27,167 nucleotides of DNA from Paracoccaceae bacterium (GCA_003564655.1 PXES01000001.1:1-27167), one strand, 5' to 3'; counted from the first letter of the stretch, positions 1 through 8,086 are shown. The notes: generated by a model from the sequence alone, not told the origin. A program made the numbers and translations.

Positions 1-198
1 CGCTTCCAGGCGCTGAATGCCGCCTATGTCGAAAAACACGGCTTTCCCTTCATCATCGCCGTGCGCGACCATGACAAGACCGGCATCCTGCGCGCCTTCG
101 AGACACGCATCGCCCATGACAGCGCCACCGAATTCGCCACGGCCTGCGCACAGGTCGAACGCATCGCCGCCCTGCGACTGAAGGACATGCTGCCCTGA
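1..198 (+). CDS. uraD: 2-oxo-4-hydroxy-4-carboxy-5-ureidoimidazoline (OHCU) decarboxylase, C-terminal part
   Basis: The reading frame is open from the first base and ends in TGA at 196-198, giving the last 65 residues; the start lies outside the window. The segment KHGFPFIIAVR near the beginning matches the conserved core of OHCU decarboxylases (HGFPFII then a basic residue). The tail has the helical character expected of this small all-alpha enzyme. The enzyme converts OHCU, a urate breakdown intermediate, to S-allantoin in the cytoplasm. The next gene is ureidoglycolate lyase, from the same purine-degradation route, which strengthens the call. The catalytic His and Glu of the family lie upstream of the visible part and cannot be checked. 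Confidence 0.85.
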   Translation, partial: RFQALNAAYVEKHGFPFIIAVRDHDKTGILRAFETRIAHDSATEFATACAQVERIAALRLKDMLP

Positions 199-202
199 TG
201 CC

Positions 203-223
203 ATTTTCTTGCCCGAAATACTC
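203..223 (-). repeat. 21-bp intergenic repeat core, copy 1 (inverted relative to copy 2)
   Basis: The reverse complement of 203-223 starts AGTATTTCGGGC after one G and ends GAAAAT. It is identical over 21 bp to 8066-8086, which lies on the other strand. It sits between the uraD stop and the allA start, so it occupies the allA leader. Exact identity of two non-coding 21-mers in 27 kb is very unlikely by chance. I recall similar motifs (a TATTT core followed by GGCAAGAA) downstream of many genes in Rhodobacterales, but could not check this here. Confidence 0.7.
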
Positions 224-259
224 ACCCGCACCGCCCGCTGCGGCAGCGCCGGCGTCCGG

Positions 260-757
260 ATGACGCTCCGGGACTTGATCCCGCGCCCGCTGACGCCCGA
301 GGCGTTCGCGCCGTTCGGCGATGTGCTGGCAGCCGAGGGCCCGCCCGACCGGCTGATCAATCAGGGTCTCTGCGGACGATTTCATGATCGTGCGACGCTG
401 GATTTCGGCCCCGAGGGGCGGGCCGGATTGTCGATCTTCGACGCACAGCCCCGGTCCCTGCCTTTGCGCCTCGAGATGGTCGAGCGGCACCCGCTGGGAA
501 GCCAGGCGTTCATCCCGATGCACCAGAAGCCGTTTCTGGTGATCGTGGCCGGGGATCGCGCTGGCGCGCCAGGAGTGCCGCTGGGGTTCGTGACCGATGG
601 CGCGCAGGGCATCAACCTGCATCGCGGGGTGTGGCATGGTGTGCTGACCCCGCTCGACGCGCCGGGGCGGTTCGCCGTGATCGACCGCATCGGCCCGGGT
701 GCCAATCTCGAGGAACACTGGTTCGTGCAGCCCTGGACAGTGCATCCGCCCAGCTGA
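260..757 (+). CDS. allA: Ureidoglycolate lyase
   Basis: The protein is 165 residues, close to the usual ~160-170 of the AllA family. The N-terminal pattern RPLTPEAFAPFGDVL is the family hallmark, and the segments FIPM and HRGVWHG match its cupin-like active-site strands. The enzyme splits ureidoglycolate into glyoxylate and urea, the last step of allantoin degradation. I chose ATG 260 because family members start about seven residues before the RPLTPEAF motif. The in-frame TTG at 209 would place the N terminus inside the intergenic repeat. No strong ribosome-binding site is visible before 260, so the exact start is less certain than the function. It follows uraD by about 60 nt and probably shares its transcript. 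Confidence 0.88.
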   Translation: MTLRDLIPRPLTPEAFAPFGDVLAAEGPPDRLINQGLCGRFHDRATLDFGPEGRAGLSIFDAQPRSLPLRLEMVERHPLGSQAFIPMHQKPFLVIVAGDRAGAPGVPLGFVTDGAQGINLHRGVWHGVLTPLDAPGRFAVIDRIGPGANLEEHWFVQPWTVHPPS

Positions 758-832
758 CCGGTCATGTCAGCAGGGGGAAGAAGCGCCCGCTCGGGGCCCC
801 GCCCGCCCACCCATGGCCCGCTCGCGGGCGCT

Positions 833-853
833 GCCCGGACCGGCGGTCCGGGC
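833..853. other. Perfect 9-bp hairpin after allA
   Basis: GCCCGGACC (833-841) pairs perfectly with GGTCCGGGC (845-853) around a 3-nt loop. It lies in the 264-nt gap between allA and the ABC transporter operon, about 75 nt after the allA stop. There is no T-run after it, so it is either a terminator that does not need one or a transcript-end stabiliser. The rest of the gap holds only a possible -35 box (see 910). Confidence 0.45.
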
Positions 854-909
854 GCGGTGCCCTTAGCCCGGCTGCCCCCGCGTCGGCCGCCGCATGCGAC
901 GGGATACGC

Positions 910-938
910 TTGACATGGCTGCGCAAAGCACGGAGGTT
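910..938 (+). promoter_or_regulatory. Possible promoter of the ABC importer operon
   Basis: A perfect TTGACA -35 box stands at 910-915, 107 nt before the binding-protein start. At the usual 17-nt spacing the -10 position (933-938) reads GAGGTT, which matches the consensus poorly. The -35 call is sequence-visible; the promoter as a whole is a guess. Confidence 0.25.
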
Positions 939-1021
939 TGCCGCAGTTCCGTAACCCGGGCGGGGCGGCCCAAGCCGCAACCCGGGCACGGGAGCATCTC
1001 TACAGGGAGAAAGGACAACAC

Positions 1022-2614
1022 ATGAACACGCTTCTGACGAAGGCCCGTGGCGGCCTGATGATGGGGGTTGCGGCCTCGGCGCTGGTACTCTCCGGTGTCG
1101 TGGCACATGCCGAAACGATCCGCTGGGCGCGGGTCGGCGACGCGCTGACCCTCGACCCGCACAGCCAGAATGAGGGCCCGACCCACACGCTGAACCATCA
1201 CATCTACGAGACGCTTGTCGGCCGCGACGATGACGGCGAACTGACCCCGCGTCTGGCCACCGAATGGGGCATCAGCGAAGATGATGAAAATGTCTGGGTC
1301 TTCACCATCCGCGAAGGGGTGATGTTCCACGACGGCAGCGAGATGACCGTCGACGACGTGGTCTTCTCGATCAATCGCGCGCGCACCACCCCCTCGGGCA
1401 TGGCAGCCCTTCACGCCGCGGTCGAGGAGGTGACGGCGGTCGATGATACCACCGTGCATGTGCGCATGTCGGGCCCTGCGCCGCTTTATGTGCAGAACCT
1501 GACCAATACCTTCATCATGTCGCAGGCCTGGGCCGAGGAGAACGGCGTCGAGGTGGCGCCTGATTTCGCCGCTGGTGAAGAGGCGCATTCGGTGCGCAAC
1601 ACCAATGGCACCGGCCCCTACAGGCTGGTCGAGCGTGACCCCGAGGTGCGCACCGTTCTGCAGGTATTCGAGGATCACTGGGACGATGCGCCCGAGGTGA
1701 CCGAGATCATCTATACCCCCATCTCCGAGGCCGCGACCCGCGTTGCTGCCCTGCTGTCGGGTGAGGGGGATATCGTTCAGGACGTGCCGGTGCAGGACAT
1801 CGCGCGGCTCGAGCAGACCGAGGGCATCAGCGTGGTCCGCGGCCCCGAAAACCGCAACATCTTCTTCAGCTACGACATGACCTCGGAGTCGCTGGCCTCG
1901 TCCGACGCCGAGGGCAACCCCTTCGCGAGCCCCGAGGTCCGCGAGGCAATGTCGCTGGCCGTCGACCGCAACGCCATCCGGCAGGTGGTGATGCGCGGCG
2001 AGAGCCAGCCCTCGGCGGCACCGCTGCCGCCCTTCGTCAATGGCTGGACCGAAGAGATGCACGCCTTTGACGATCCGGATCTGGAGCGCGCGCGCGAGTT
2101 GATGGCCGAGGCGGGCTATGGCGACGGGTTCACGGTGCAGCTCGACTGCCCGAATGACCGCTCCCTGAACGACGAGTCGATCTGTCAGTCGCTGGTCGGC
2201 ATGATGGCGCAGATCGGCATCAATGTGGATCTGAACGCGCAGACCCGCTCTCTGCACTTCCCGCTGATCGAGAATTGGGAGACCGATTTCTACCTGCTGG
2301 GCTGGGGCGTCCCGACCTTCGACAGCCAGTATGTGTTCGACTTCCTGGTGCACACCCGCGAGGGCAGCTACGGCTCGTTCAACGGCTCGCGCTACTCGAA
2401 CCCCGAGCTTGATGCCAAGATCGAGGCGCTGGCGACGATGACCGATCTGGAGGAGCGTGACGCGCTGATCGCCGAGATCTGGGACGAGGTGATGGAGGAG
2501 CGCATCTTCCTGAACATCCACAACCAGGTGCTCGCCTATGCGATGCGCGACGGCATCAACCTGGATGTGCATCCCGAGAACCAGCCGCATATGGCCACGG
2601 TCACCTTCGACTGA
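1022..2614 (+). CDS. ABC transporter substrate-binding protein, family 5 (peptide/nickel/opine type)
   Basis: This 530-residue protein has a signal peptide: charged N terminus (TKAR), hydrophobic core around residues 11-27, and an AHA site after about residue 30, so it should be exported to the periplasm. The mature part follows the family 5 (DppA/OppA-like) plan: an early TLDPHSQ segment, YETLVGRDDDGELTPRLA, then FTIREGVMFHDGSEMTVDDV, the typical SBP_bac_5 signature. It delivers its ligand to the permeases encoded downstream. The ribosome-binding site GGGAGAAAGGA lies just before ATG 1022. The ligand cannot be read from sequence: di- or oligopeptides are the default, and the purine-catabolic neighbours upstream do not prove a related substrate. 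Confidence 0.92.
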   Translation: MNTLLTKARGGLMMGVAASALVLSGVVAHAETIRWARVGDALTLDPHSQNEGPTHTLNHHIYETLVGRDDDGELTPRLATEWGISEDDENVWVFTIREGVMFHDGSEMTVDDVVFSINRARTTPSGMAALHAAVEEVTAVDDTTVHVRMSGPAPLYVQNLTNTFIMSQAWAEENGVEVAPDFAAGEEAHSVRNTNGTGPYRLVERDPEVRTVLQVFEDHWDDAPEVTEIIYTPISEAATRVAALLSGEGDIVQDVPVQDIARLEQTEGISVVRGPENRNIFFSYDMTSESLASSDAEGNPFASPEVREAMSLAVDRNAIRQVVMRGESQPSAAPLPPFVNGWTEEMHAFDDPDLERARELMAEAGYGDGFTVQLDCPNDRSLNDESICQSLVGMMAQIGINVDLNAQTRSLHFPLIENWETDFYLLGWGVPTFDSQYVFDFLVHTREGSYGSFNGSRYSNPELDAKIEALATMTDLEERDALIAEIWDEVMEERIFLNIHNQVLAYAMRDGINLDVHPENQPHMATVTFD

Positions 2615-2631
2615 GCCCGGCTTGACCTTTC

Positions 2632-2659
2632 GGCCCGTGCGGGATACCCCGCGCGGGCC
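2632..2659 (+). promoter_or_regulatory. 12-bp intercistronic hairpin between binding-protein and permease genes
   Basis: GGCCCGTGCGGG (2632-2643) pairs with CCCGCGCGGGCC (2648-2659) around the tetraloop ATAC, with a single G-U wobble. It starts 18 nt after the binding-protein stop. A short T-run (ATTT) follows several bases later. Such hairpins in ABC operons commonly protect the binding-protein mRNA or partially terminate transcription, so the binding protein is made in excess over the membrane parts. That role is inferred from position. Confidence 0.65.
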
Positions 2660-2715
2660 ATGCAATTTGGGACAGCAAGGCTGACCCGTAGACTGGCGTT
2701 CACCAAGAGGCCCCC

Positions 2716-3702
2716 ATGATCGCCTTCATCCTGCGCCGTATCGTGCAATCGGTCATCGTCATGCTGACCGTGGCGATTGTCGCCTTTGCGCTGTTTCGCT
2801 TTGTCGGTGATCCGGTGGCCTCGATGGTGGGGCAGGAGACGACACTGGCCGAGCGTGCCGAGATCCGGCAGGCGCTGGGGCTGAACGACCCGTTCCCCGT
2901 GCAGTTCTTCAATTTCGTCACCCGCGCCGTGCAGGGGGATTTCGGCGTCTCCTACCGGCTGCAGCAACCGGTGATGGAGCTGATCCTGTCGCGCCTGCCC
3001 GCGACGCTGGAACTGGCGCTGGTCTCGGGCGTGCTGGCTTTCTTCTTCGGGGTGGGGTTCGGCGTCTACACGGCCCTGCGACGGGGCAACTGGCTGTCGG
3101 GGTCGATCATGACGATCTCGCTGATCGGGGTGTCGCTGCCCACCTTCCTGATCGGGGTGCTGCTGATCTGGGTGTTCGCGGTCGAACTGCAATGGCTGCC
3201 CAGTTTCGGGCGCGGCGACACGGTCTATATCGGCGACTGGTGGCGAACCGGGCTGCTGACGGAATCGGGGCGCGCCTCTCTTATCCTGCCTGCGATCACG
3301 CTGGGGCTCTATCAGATGACGCTCATCATGCGGCTGGTGCGCGCCGAGATGCTCGAGGTCCTGCGCACCGACTACATCAAATTCGCCCGCGCGCGCGGGC
3401 TGTCCAACCGGGCAGTGAATTTTGGCCACGCGCTGAAGAACACGCTGGTCCCGGTGATCACCATCACTGGCCTGCAGATGGGCAGCATCATCGCCTTTTC
3501 GATCATCACCGAGACGGTCTTCCAATGGCCCGGCGTGGGGGCGCTGTTCATCCGGTCGGTGCAGTTCGTCGATGTGCCGGTGATGGCGGCCTATCTGATG
3601 CTGATCGCGCTCGTCTTCGTGGTCATCAACCTGATCGTCGATCTGCTCTATTACGCCGTGGATCCGCGCCTGCGCGTGGACCGGTCCTCGGCGCGCGGCT
3701 GA
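2716..3702 (+). CDS. ABC transporter permease, DppB type
   Basis: A 328-residue integral membrane protein. It starts with a typical DppB-like N terminus (MIAFILRRIVQSV) leading into the first membrane helix, and has further hydrophobic segments around residues 100-125, 130-160, 195-215, 250-275 and 285-315. The cytoplasmic EAA-type loop, which docks to the ATPases, is seen as YIKFARARGLSNRAV before the LKNTLVPVITI helix. It should form half of the inner-membrane channel with the following permease. AGAGG stands just upstream of ATG 2716. Expression relative to the binding protein may be limited by the hairpin at 2632-2659. Confidence 0.93.
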   Translation: MIAFILRRIVQSVIVMLTVAIVAFALFRFVGDPVASMVGQETTLAERAEIRQALGLNDPFPVQFFNFVTRAVQGDFGVSYRLQQPVMELILSRLPATLELALVSGVLAFFFGVGFGVYTALRRGNWLSGSIMTISLIGVSLPTFLIGVLLIWVFAVELQWLPSFGRGDTVYIGDWWRTGLLTESGRASLILPAITLGLYQMTLIMRLVRAEMLEVLRTDYIKFARARGLSNRAVNFGHALKNTLVPVITITGLQMGSIIAFSIITETVFQWPGVGALFIRSVQFVDVPVMAAYLMLIALVFVVINLIVDLLYYAVDPRLRVDRSSARG

Positions 3703-3712
3703 GGGGGACGCC

Positions 3713-4654
3713 ATGACGGATTTCACGCCAGAGAACCGCCCCAGCATTTTCTTCCGCGCCTGGGACAGCGATGTCGCCTATTCCTTCCGCCGCTCGCCGC
3801 TGGCGATCACTGCGGCGCTCGTGTCGCTGGTCATCATTCTGGCGGCGATCTTCGCACCGTGGCTGGCCCCGCATGATCCGTTCAACCCCGCCTCGTTGAA
3901 TCTGATGGACGGCTTCACGCCCCCGATGGAGCCCAACGCCTTTACCGGCAATGTCTATTGGCTGGGCACCGATAATCAGGGTCGCGACGTGTTCTCGACC
4001 ATCCTCTACGGGGCGCGGATCTCGCTGTTCGTGGGCTTCATGGCAGTGCTGTTCGCGATGGTGCTGGGCATCACGCTGGGGCTGATCGCGGGCTATCGTG
4101 GCGGCTGGCTCGACAGTCTGCTGATGCGGGTCGCGGATGTGCAACTCACCTTCCCGTCGATCCTGCTGGCGCTGCTGATCTTCGGGGTGGCGCGCGGCTT
4201 CATCCCGCCCGCCTATCGCGAGGCGATGGCGATCTGGGTGCTGATCGTGGCCATCGGGCTCTCGGACTGGGTGCAATACGCCCGCGTGGTGCGCGGCGCC
4301 ACGATGGTCGAGAAGAACAAGGAATACGTGCAGGCCGCCCGTGTGATCGGGGCGCATCCGACCAAGATCCTCGTGCGCCACATCCTGCCCAACGTGATGG
4401 GGCCGGTGCTGGTGATCGCGACCATCGGCCTTGCGCTTGCGATCATCGCCGAGGCGACGCTCAGCTTCCTGGGCGTCGGCGTGCCGGCCACGCAACCCTC
4501 GCTTGGCACGCTGATCCGCATCGGGCAGGGCTTCCTGTTCTCGGGCGAGTGGTGGATCCTGCTCTTCCCTGCGGTGACGCTGCTGGCGCTGGCGCTGTCG
4601 GTCAATTTGCTGGGTGACTGGCTGCGCGACGCCCTGAACCCGAGGCTGCGCTGA
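3713..4654 (+). CDS. ABC transporter permease, DppC type
   Basis: A 313-residue permease. After a cytoplasmic N terminus it has a first membrane helix near residues 30-50, then the segment WLGTDNQGRDVFSTILYGAR, a classic DppC/OppC signature. The EAA loop reads EYVQAARVIGAHPTKILVRH, followed by ILPNVMGPV. It pairs with the DppB-type protein to form the translocation path. It starts 10 nt after the previous stop behind GAGGGGG, and its stop overlaps the next start (TGATG at 4652-4656), so translation is coupled. No missing motif was seen. Confidence 0.93.
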   Translation: MTDFTPENRPSIFFRAWDSDVAYSFRRSPLAITAALVSLVIILAAIFAPWLAPHDPFNPASLNLMDGFTPPMEPNAFTGNVYWLGTDNQGRDVFSTILYGARISLFVGFMAVLFAMVLGITLGLIAGYRGGWLDSLLMRVADVQLTFPSILLALLIFGVARGFIPPAYREAMAIWVLIVAIGLSDWVQYARVVRGATMVEKNKEYVQAARVIGAHPTKILVRHILPNVMGPVLVIATIGLALAIIAEATLSFLGVGVPATQPSLGTLIRIGQGFLFSGEWWILLFPAVTLLALALSVNLLGDWLRDALNPRLR

Positions 4655-5652
4655 TGACCGCCATTTCCAACAAACCGCCCCTGCTGTCGGTCCGCGATCT
4701 GGTGGTCGAGTTTCCCACCCGGCGCGGCACGCTTCGCGCGCTCGACCAGGTGTCCTTCGACATCGCCGAGGGCGAGGTGCTGGGCATGGTCGGCGAATCC
4801 GGCGCGGGCAAGTCACTGACCGGCGCCGCGATCATCGGCCTGCTGGAGCCGCCGGGCCGTATCGCGGGCGGCGAGGTCTGGCTGCGCGGCGAGCGCATCG
4901 ACAACCTGTCGGTCGAGAAGATGCGCCGCATTCGAGGCCGCCGGATCGGCATGGTGTTTCAGGACCCGCTGACCAGCCTCAACCCGCTCTATACGGTTGC
5001 CGAGCAACTGATCGAGACCATCCGCACGCATATCGACGTCTCCGAGAAGGAAGCGCGCAAGCGGGCCATCGCGCTGCTTGACCGCGTCGGCATTCCGGCG
5101 GCGGCGCGGCGGATCGACGACTACCCGCATCATTTCTCGGGCGGGATGCGCCAGCGGGTGGTCATCGCGCTGGCACTCTCGGCCGAGCCGGAATTGGTGA
5201 TCGCGGACGAGCCGACCACCGCGCTCGATGTGTCGGGGCAGGCGCAGATCATCGACGTGCTCAAGGATATCTGCGCCGAACGGGGCGCCTCGGTGATGCT
5301 GATCACCCACGACATGGGCGTGATCGCCGAGACGGCCGACCGCGTCGCTGTGCTCTATGCCGGGCGGATGGCCGAGATCGGGCCGGTGCGCGATGTCGTG
5401 CAGGCCGCCGAGCACCCCTACACGGCGGGGTTGATGGGCGCGATCCCGACCCTGACCCAGACCGCCGATCGGCTGACGCAGATTCCGGGCTCGATGCCGC
5501 GGCTGAATGCGATTCCGCAGGGCTGCGCCTTTAACCCGCGCTGCCCGCGCGTCTTCGACCGCTGCCGCGCCGAGCGCCCGGAACTGATCGCGCGCGCCTC
5601 GGGGCGGCATGTCGCCTGCTGGCTCTACGAGACGGAGACCGAGAATGTCTGA
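4654..5652 (+). CDS. ABC transporter ATP-binding protein, DppD type
   Basis: A 332-residue nucleotide-binding subunit. Walker A GESGAGKS is at residues 47-54, the Q-loop is in FQDPLTSLNP, the ABC signature is FSGGMRQRV, Walker B is LVIADEPTTALD, and the switch histidine is in LITHDMG. The C-terminal oligopeptide-transporter extension has the clustered cysteines CAFNPRCPRVFDRC, followed later by HVAC. This cluster is typical of DppD/OppD-type subunits and in some relatives holds an iron-sulfur cluster. It should form a heterodimer with the next gene product and power import. Start and stop overlap both neighbours. Confidence 0.94.
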   Translation: MTAISNKPPLLSVRDLVVEFPTRRGTLRALDQVSFDIAEGEVLGMVGESGAGKSLTGAAIIGLLEPPGRIAGGEVWLRGERIDNLSVEKMRRIRGRRIGMVFQDPLTSLNPLYTVAEQLIETIRTHIDVSEKEARKRAIALLDRVGIPAAARRIDDYPHHFSGGMRQRVVIALALSAEPELVIADEPTTALDVSGQAQIIDVLKDICAERGASVMLITHDMGVIAETADRVAVLYAGRMAEIGPVRDVVQAAEHPYTAGLMGAIPTLTQTADRLTQIPGSMPRLNAIPQGCAFNPRCPRVFDRCRAERPELIARASGRHVACWLYETETENV

Positions 5653-6655
5653 CGCGCTTCTCTCCGTCAGCGGGCTGACGCGGCGCTTCGATGTGTCCAA
5701 ACCCCTGCTCAACCGCGTGATCGAGCGCGAGGATCGGCAGTTCCTGACCGCCGCCGCCGATGTCGCCTTCGAGATCAGACGCGGCGAGACCTTCGCGCTG
5801 GTGGGCGAGTCGGGGTCGGGCAAGTCCACCATCGCCAAGATGATCGTGGGGCTGCTGGAGCCGTCAGAGGGCGAGATCCGCTTTGACGGCAAGGGGATGG
5901 ATTTCGCTTCCGGTTCAGCGATGCGCGCGCTGCGCCGCCGGTTCCAGATGATCTTTCAGGACCCGTTCGCCAGCCTCAACCCGCGCTGGCGGGTGGGCGA
6001 CATCATCGCCGAGCCCATCCGCACCTTCGGACTGTTGCGCGGCGCGGCCATCGGGGCAGAGGTCGGGCGGCTGCTGGACCTCGTGGGGCTGTCGGCGTCG
6101 GATGCCGAGAAGTTTCCGCACGAGTTCTCGGGCGGGCAGCGCCAGCGTATCGCGATTGCCCGCGCGCTGTCGTCGAAGCCCGAATTCATCGTCTGTGACG
6201 AGCCGACCTCGGCGCTGGACGTGTCCGTGCAGGCGCAGATCCTGAACCTGATGCGCGATCTGCAGGACGAATTCGGCCTGACCTATCTGCTCATCAGCCA
6301 TGACCTCAGCGTGGTGCGGCATATGTCGAACCGCATCGGGGTGCTCTATCTCGGGCGGCTGGTCGAGGTGGCCGAGGCCAAGCGCCTGTTCACCGAACCG
6401 CAGCACCCCTACACGCAGATGCTGCTGGCAGCCGTGCCGGATCTGGCGCTGTCGGGGCGGCGGCGCACGCCTGTCACAGGTGAAATTCCCAACCCCATCA
6501 ACCCGCCGCCGGGCTGCGCCTTTCACCCGCGCTGCCCGCATGTGATGGACCATTGCCGCACCGACGCCCCGGCATCACACCCCACCGCGAGCGGGGAAGC
6601 AGCCTGTCATCTGCTCGCCCCGTCGCGGGCGGCGGCACAGACGGCGCAAGACTAA
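5645..6655 (+). CDS. ABC transporter ATP-binding protein, DppF type
   Basis: A 336-residue second ATPase. Walker A GESGSGKS is at residues 54-61; the other motifs are FQDPFASLNP, FSGGQRQRI, FIVCDEPTSALD and LISHDLS, all intact. The C-terminal extension again carries cysteines (CAFHPRCPHVMDHC). A DppF-like extra loop (residues about 20-32) separates the first two strands. I chose ATG 5645, which overlaps the previous gene by 8 nt; the in-frame upstream alternative at 5609 would cost a longer overlap and lacks family support. This completes a five-gene importer with no missing subunit. Confidence 0.93.
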   Translation: MSDALLSVSGLTRRFDVSKPLLNRVIEREDRQFLTAAADVAFEIRRGETFALVGESGSGKSTIAKMIVGLLEPSEGEIRFDGKGMDFASGSAMRALRRRFQMIFQDPFASLNPRWRVGDIIAEPIRTFGLLRGAAIGAEVGRLLDLVGLSASDAEKFPHEFSGGQRQRIAIARALSSKPEFIVCDEPTSALDVSVQAQILNLMRDLQDEFGLTYLLISHDLSVVRHMSNRIGVLYLGRLVEVAEAKRLFTEPQHPYTQMLLAAVPDLALSGRRRTPVTGEIPNPINPPPGCAFHPRCPHVMDHCRTDAPASHPTASGEAACHLLAPSRAAAQTAQD

Positions 6656-6698
6656 GCGCCCCTTCCGCCCGGGGCCCGGGCCGGGTAGATTGCCCGCC

Positions 6699-8018
6699 AT
6701 GCCCGATCTTTTCGATCACGCCGCCCCCGAAGGCCCCGCCGAGGGCCCCGCCCCGGACCGCCCGCTGGCCGACCGGCTGCGGCCGACGCGGCTGGATCAG
6801 GTCATCGGGCAGGACAAGGCGCTGGGCCCCGATGGCCCGCTGGGCGCGATGCTGGCGGCCGGGCAGCTGGCCTCGCTGATCCTGTGGGGGCCACCCGGCG
6901 TCGGCAAGACCACCATCGCGCGGCTGCTGGCCAATGCGACCGACCTGCAATTCGTCCAGATCAGCGCGATCTTCTCGGGCGTGGCCGAGTTGCGCAAGCT
7001 ATTCGATCAGGCCCGCAAGATGCGCGCGGCGGGGCAGGGAACACTGCTGTTCGTCGATGAGATCCATCGTTTCAACAAGGCGCAGCAGGATAGCTTCCTG
7101 CCCTATATGGAAGATGGCACGATCATCCTCGTCGGTGCCACCACCGAGAACCCGTCATTCGAGTTGAACGCGGCGTTGATGTCTCGCGCGCAGGTGATCG
7201 TGCTCGAACGGCTGGACCTGGCGGACCTCGAGTTACTGGCGCAGCGCGCCGAGCAGGCACTGGGACGCGCGCTGCCGCTGACGGGCCATGCGCGCGAGGC
7301 GCTCTTGGAGATGGCCGATGGCGACGGACGGGCGCTTCTCAATCTGATCGCGCAGGTCGATGGCTGGGAGGTCGAGGACAAGCTCGACCCGCAGGCGCTG
7401 GGCGCGCGGCTGATGCGGCGCGCGGCGCAATACGACAAGGCGGGCGAGGCGCATTACAACCTGATCTCGGCGCTGCACAAGGCGGTGCGCGGGTCCGACC
7501 CCGATGCCGCGCTCTACTGGCTCGCGCGCATGATCGAAGGAGGCGAGGATCCGCGCTACCTGGCGCGTCGCCTTGTGCGCATGGCAATCGAGGATATCGG
7601 GCTCGCCGACCCACAGGCGCAAGCGGTGACCCTGGAGGCTTGGCAGACCTTCGAGCGCCTGGGCGCGCCCGAGGGGGAACTGGCGTTGGCGCAGGCGGTG
7701 ATCTACCTCGCCCTCGCGCCGAAATCGAATGCGGGTTATGCGGCGTGGAAGGCCGCGCAGCGTCTGGCGCGCGAGACCGGCTCGCAGCCGCCGCCCAAGC
7801 ATATCCTGAACGCGCCCACGGCGATGATGAAAGAGCAGGGCTATGGCGAGGGCTACGTGTACGACCACGACGCCGAGGACGGGTTTTCGGGGCAGGATTA
7901 CTTCCCAGAGGGTGTCAAGCGTCCGGTGCTCTACGCGCCGCTGGAGCGGGGGTATGAGCGCGAACTGGGCAAGCGGGTGGCCTATTTCGCCAGGCTGCGC
8001 GCCCGGCGGGCCAAGTAG
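6699..8018 (+). CDS. rarA: Replication-associated recombination protein A (RarA/MgsA), AAA+ ATPase
   Basis: A 439-residue protein of the RarA/MgsA/WRNIP1 family. Walker A GPPGVGKT is at residues 64-71 and Walker B with the family sequence FVDEIHRFNKAQQD is near residue 120. Sensor 1 is in LVGATTENPSFELN, and the C-terminal region ISALHKAVRGSDPDAALYWLARM is diagnostic. The N terminus has the clamp/SSB-type start MPDLF. The protein acts at stalled or gapped replication forks. It starts 43 nt after the importer operon, behind a small GC hairpin (6667-6681), and may be read through from it or have its own weak promoter. ATG 6699 was preferred over TTG 6690. Confidence 0.95.
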   Translation: MPDLFDHAAPEGPAEGPAPDRPLADRLRPTRLDQVIGQDKALGPDGPLGAMLAAGQLASLILWGPPGVGKTTIARLLANATDLQFVQISAIFSGVAELRKLFDQARKMRAAGQGTLLFVDEIHRFNKAQQDSFLPYMEDGTIILVGATTENPSFELNAALMSRAQVIVLERLDLADLELLAQRAEQALGRALPLTGHAREALLEMADGDGRALLNLIAQVDGWEVEDKLDPQALGARLMRRAAQYDKAGEAHYNLISALHKAVRGSDPDAALYWLARMIEGGEDPRYLARRLVRMAIEDIGLADPQAQAVTLEAWQTFERLGAPEGELALAQAVIYLALAPKSNAGYAAWKAAQRLARETGSQPPPKHILNAPTAMMKEQGYGEGYVYDHDAEDGFSGQDYFPEGVKRPVLYAPLERGYERELGKRVAYFARLRARRAK

Positions 8019-8053
8019 GGGGCTGCGCGCCCCCCTCTTGGGCTGACGCCCAA
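8018..8053 (+). terminator. Two tandem hairpins directly after rarA
   Basis: GGGGGC (8018-8023) pairs with GCCCCC (8029-8034), overlapping the last base of the stop codon. Four bases later TTGGGC (8038-8043) pairs with GCCCAA (8048-8053) around TGAC. There is no long T-tract. The position right at the gene end suggests a terminator or mRNA stabiliser. The hairpins are followed 12 nt later by the 21-bp repeat core, so hairpins plus core may form one element. Confidence 0.5.
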
Positions 8054-8065
8054 TTCACCCCGGCG

Positions 8066-8086
8066 GAGTATTTCGGGCAAGAAAAT
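8066..8086 (+). repeat. 21-bp intergenic repeat core, copy 2
   Basis: Identical over 21 bp to the reverse complement of 203-223. It lies in the 127-nt gap between rarA and the pseudouridine synthase gene, just after two tandem hairpins. The flanks of the two copies differ, so the shared core is the unit to search with. Confidence 0.7.

Noticed and set aside
863..2665. 600-codon open frame on the minus strand opposite the binding-protein gene
   Set aside because: It is the antisense shadow of a clear family 5 binding protein. It is rich in His, Arg and Gln with no recognisable domain, as expected from reverse reading of GC-rich codons.
2536..4816. Long minus-strand frames opposite the two permease genes
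   Set aside because: Low-complexity basic and Gln/His-rich translations with no motifs. The plus strand holds full permeases with coupled starts.
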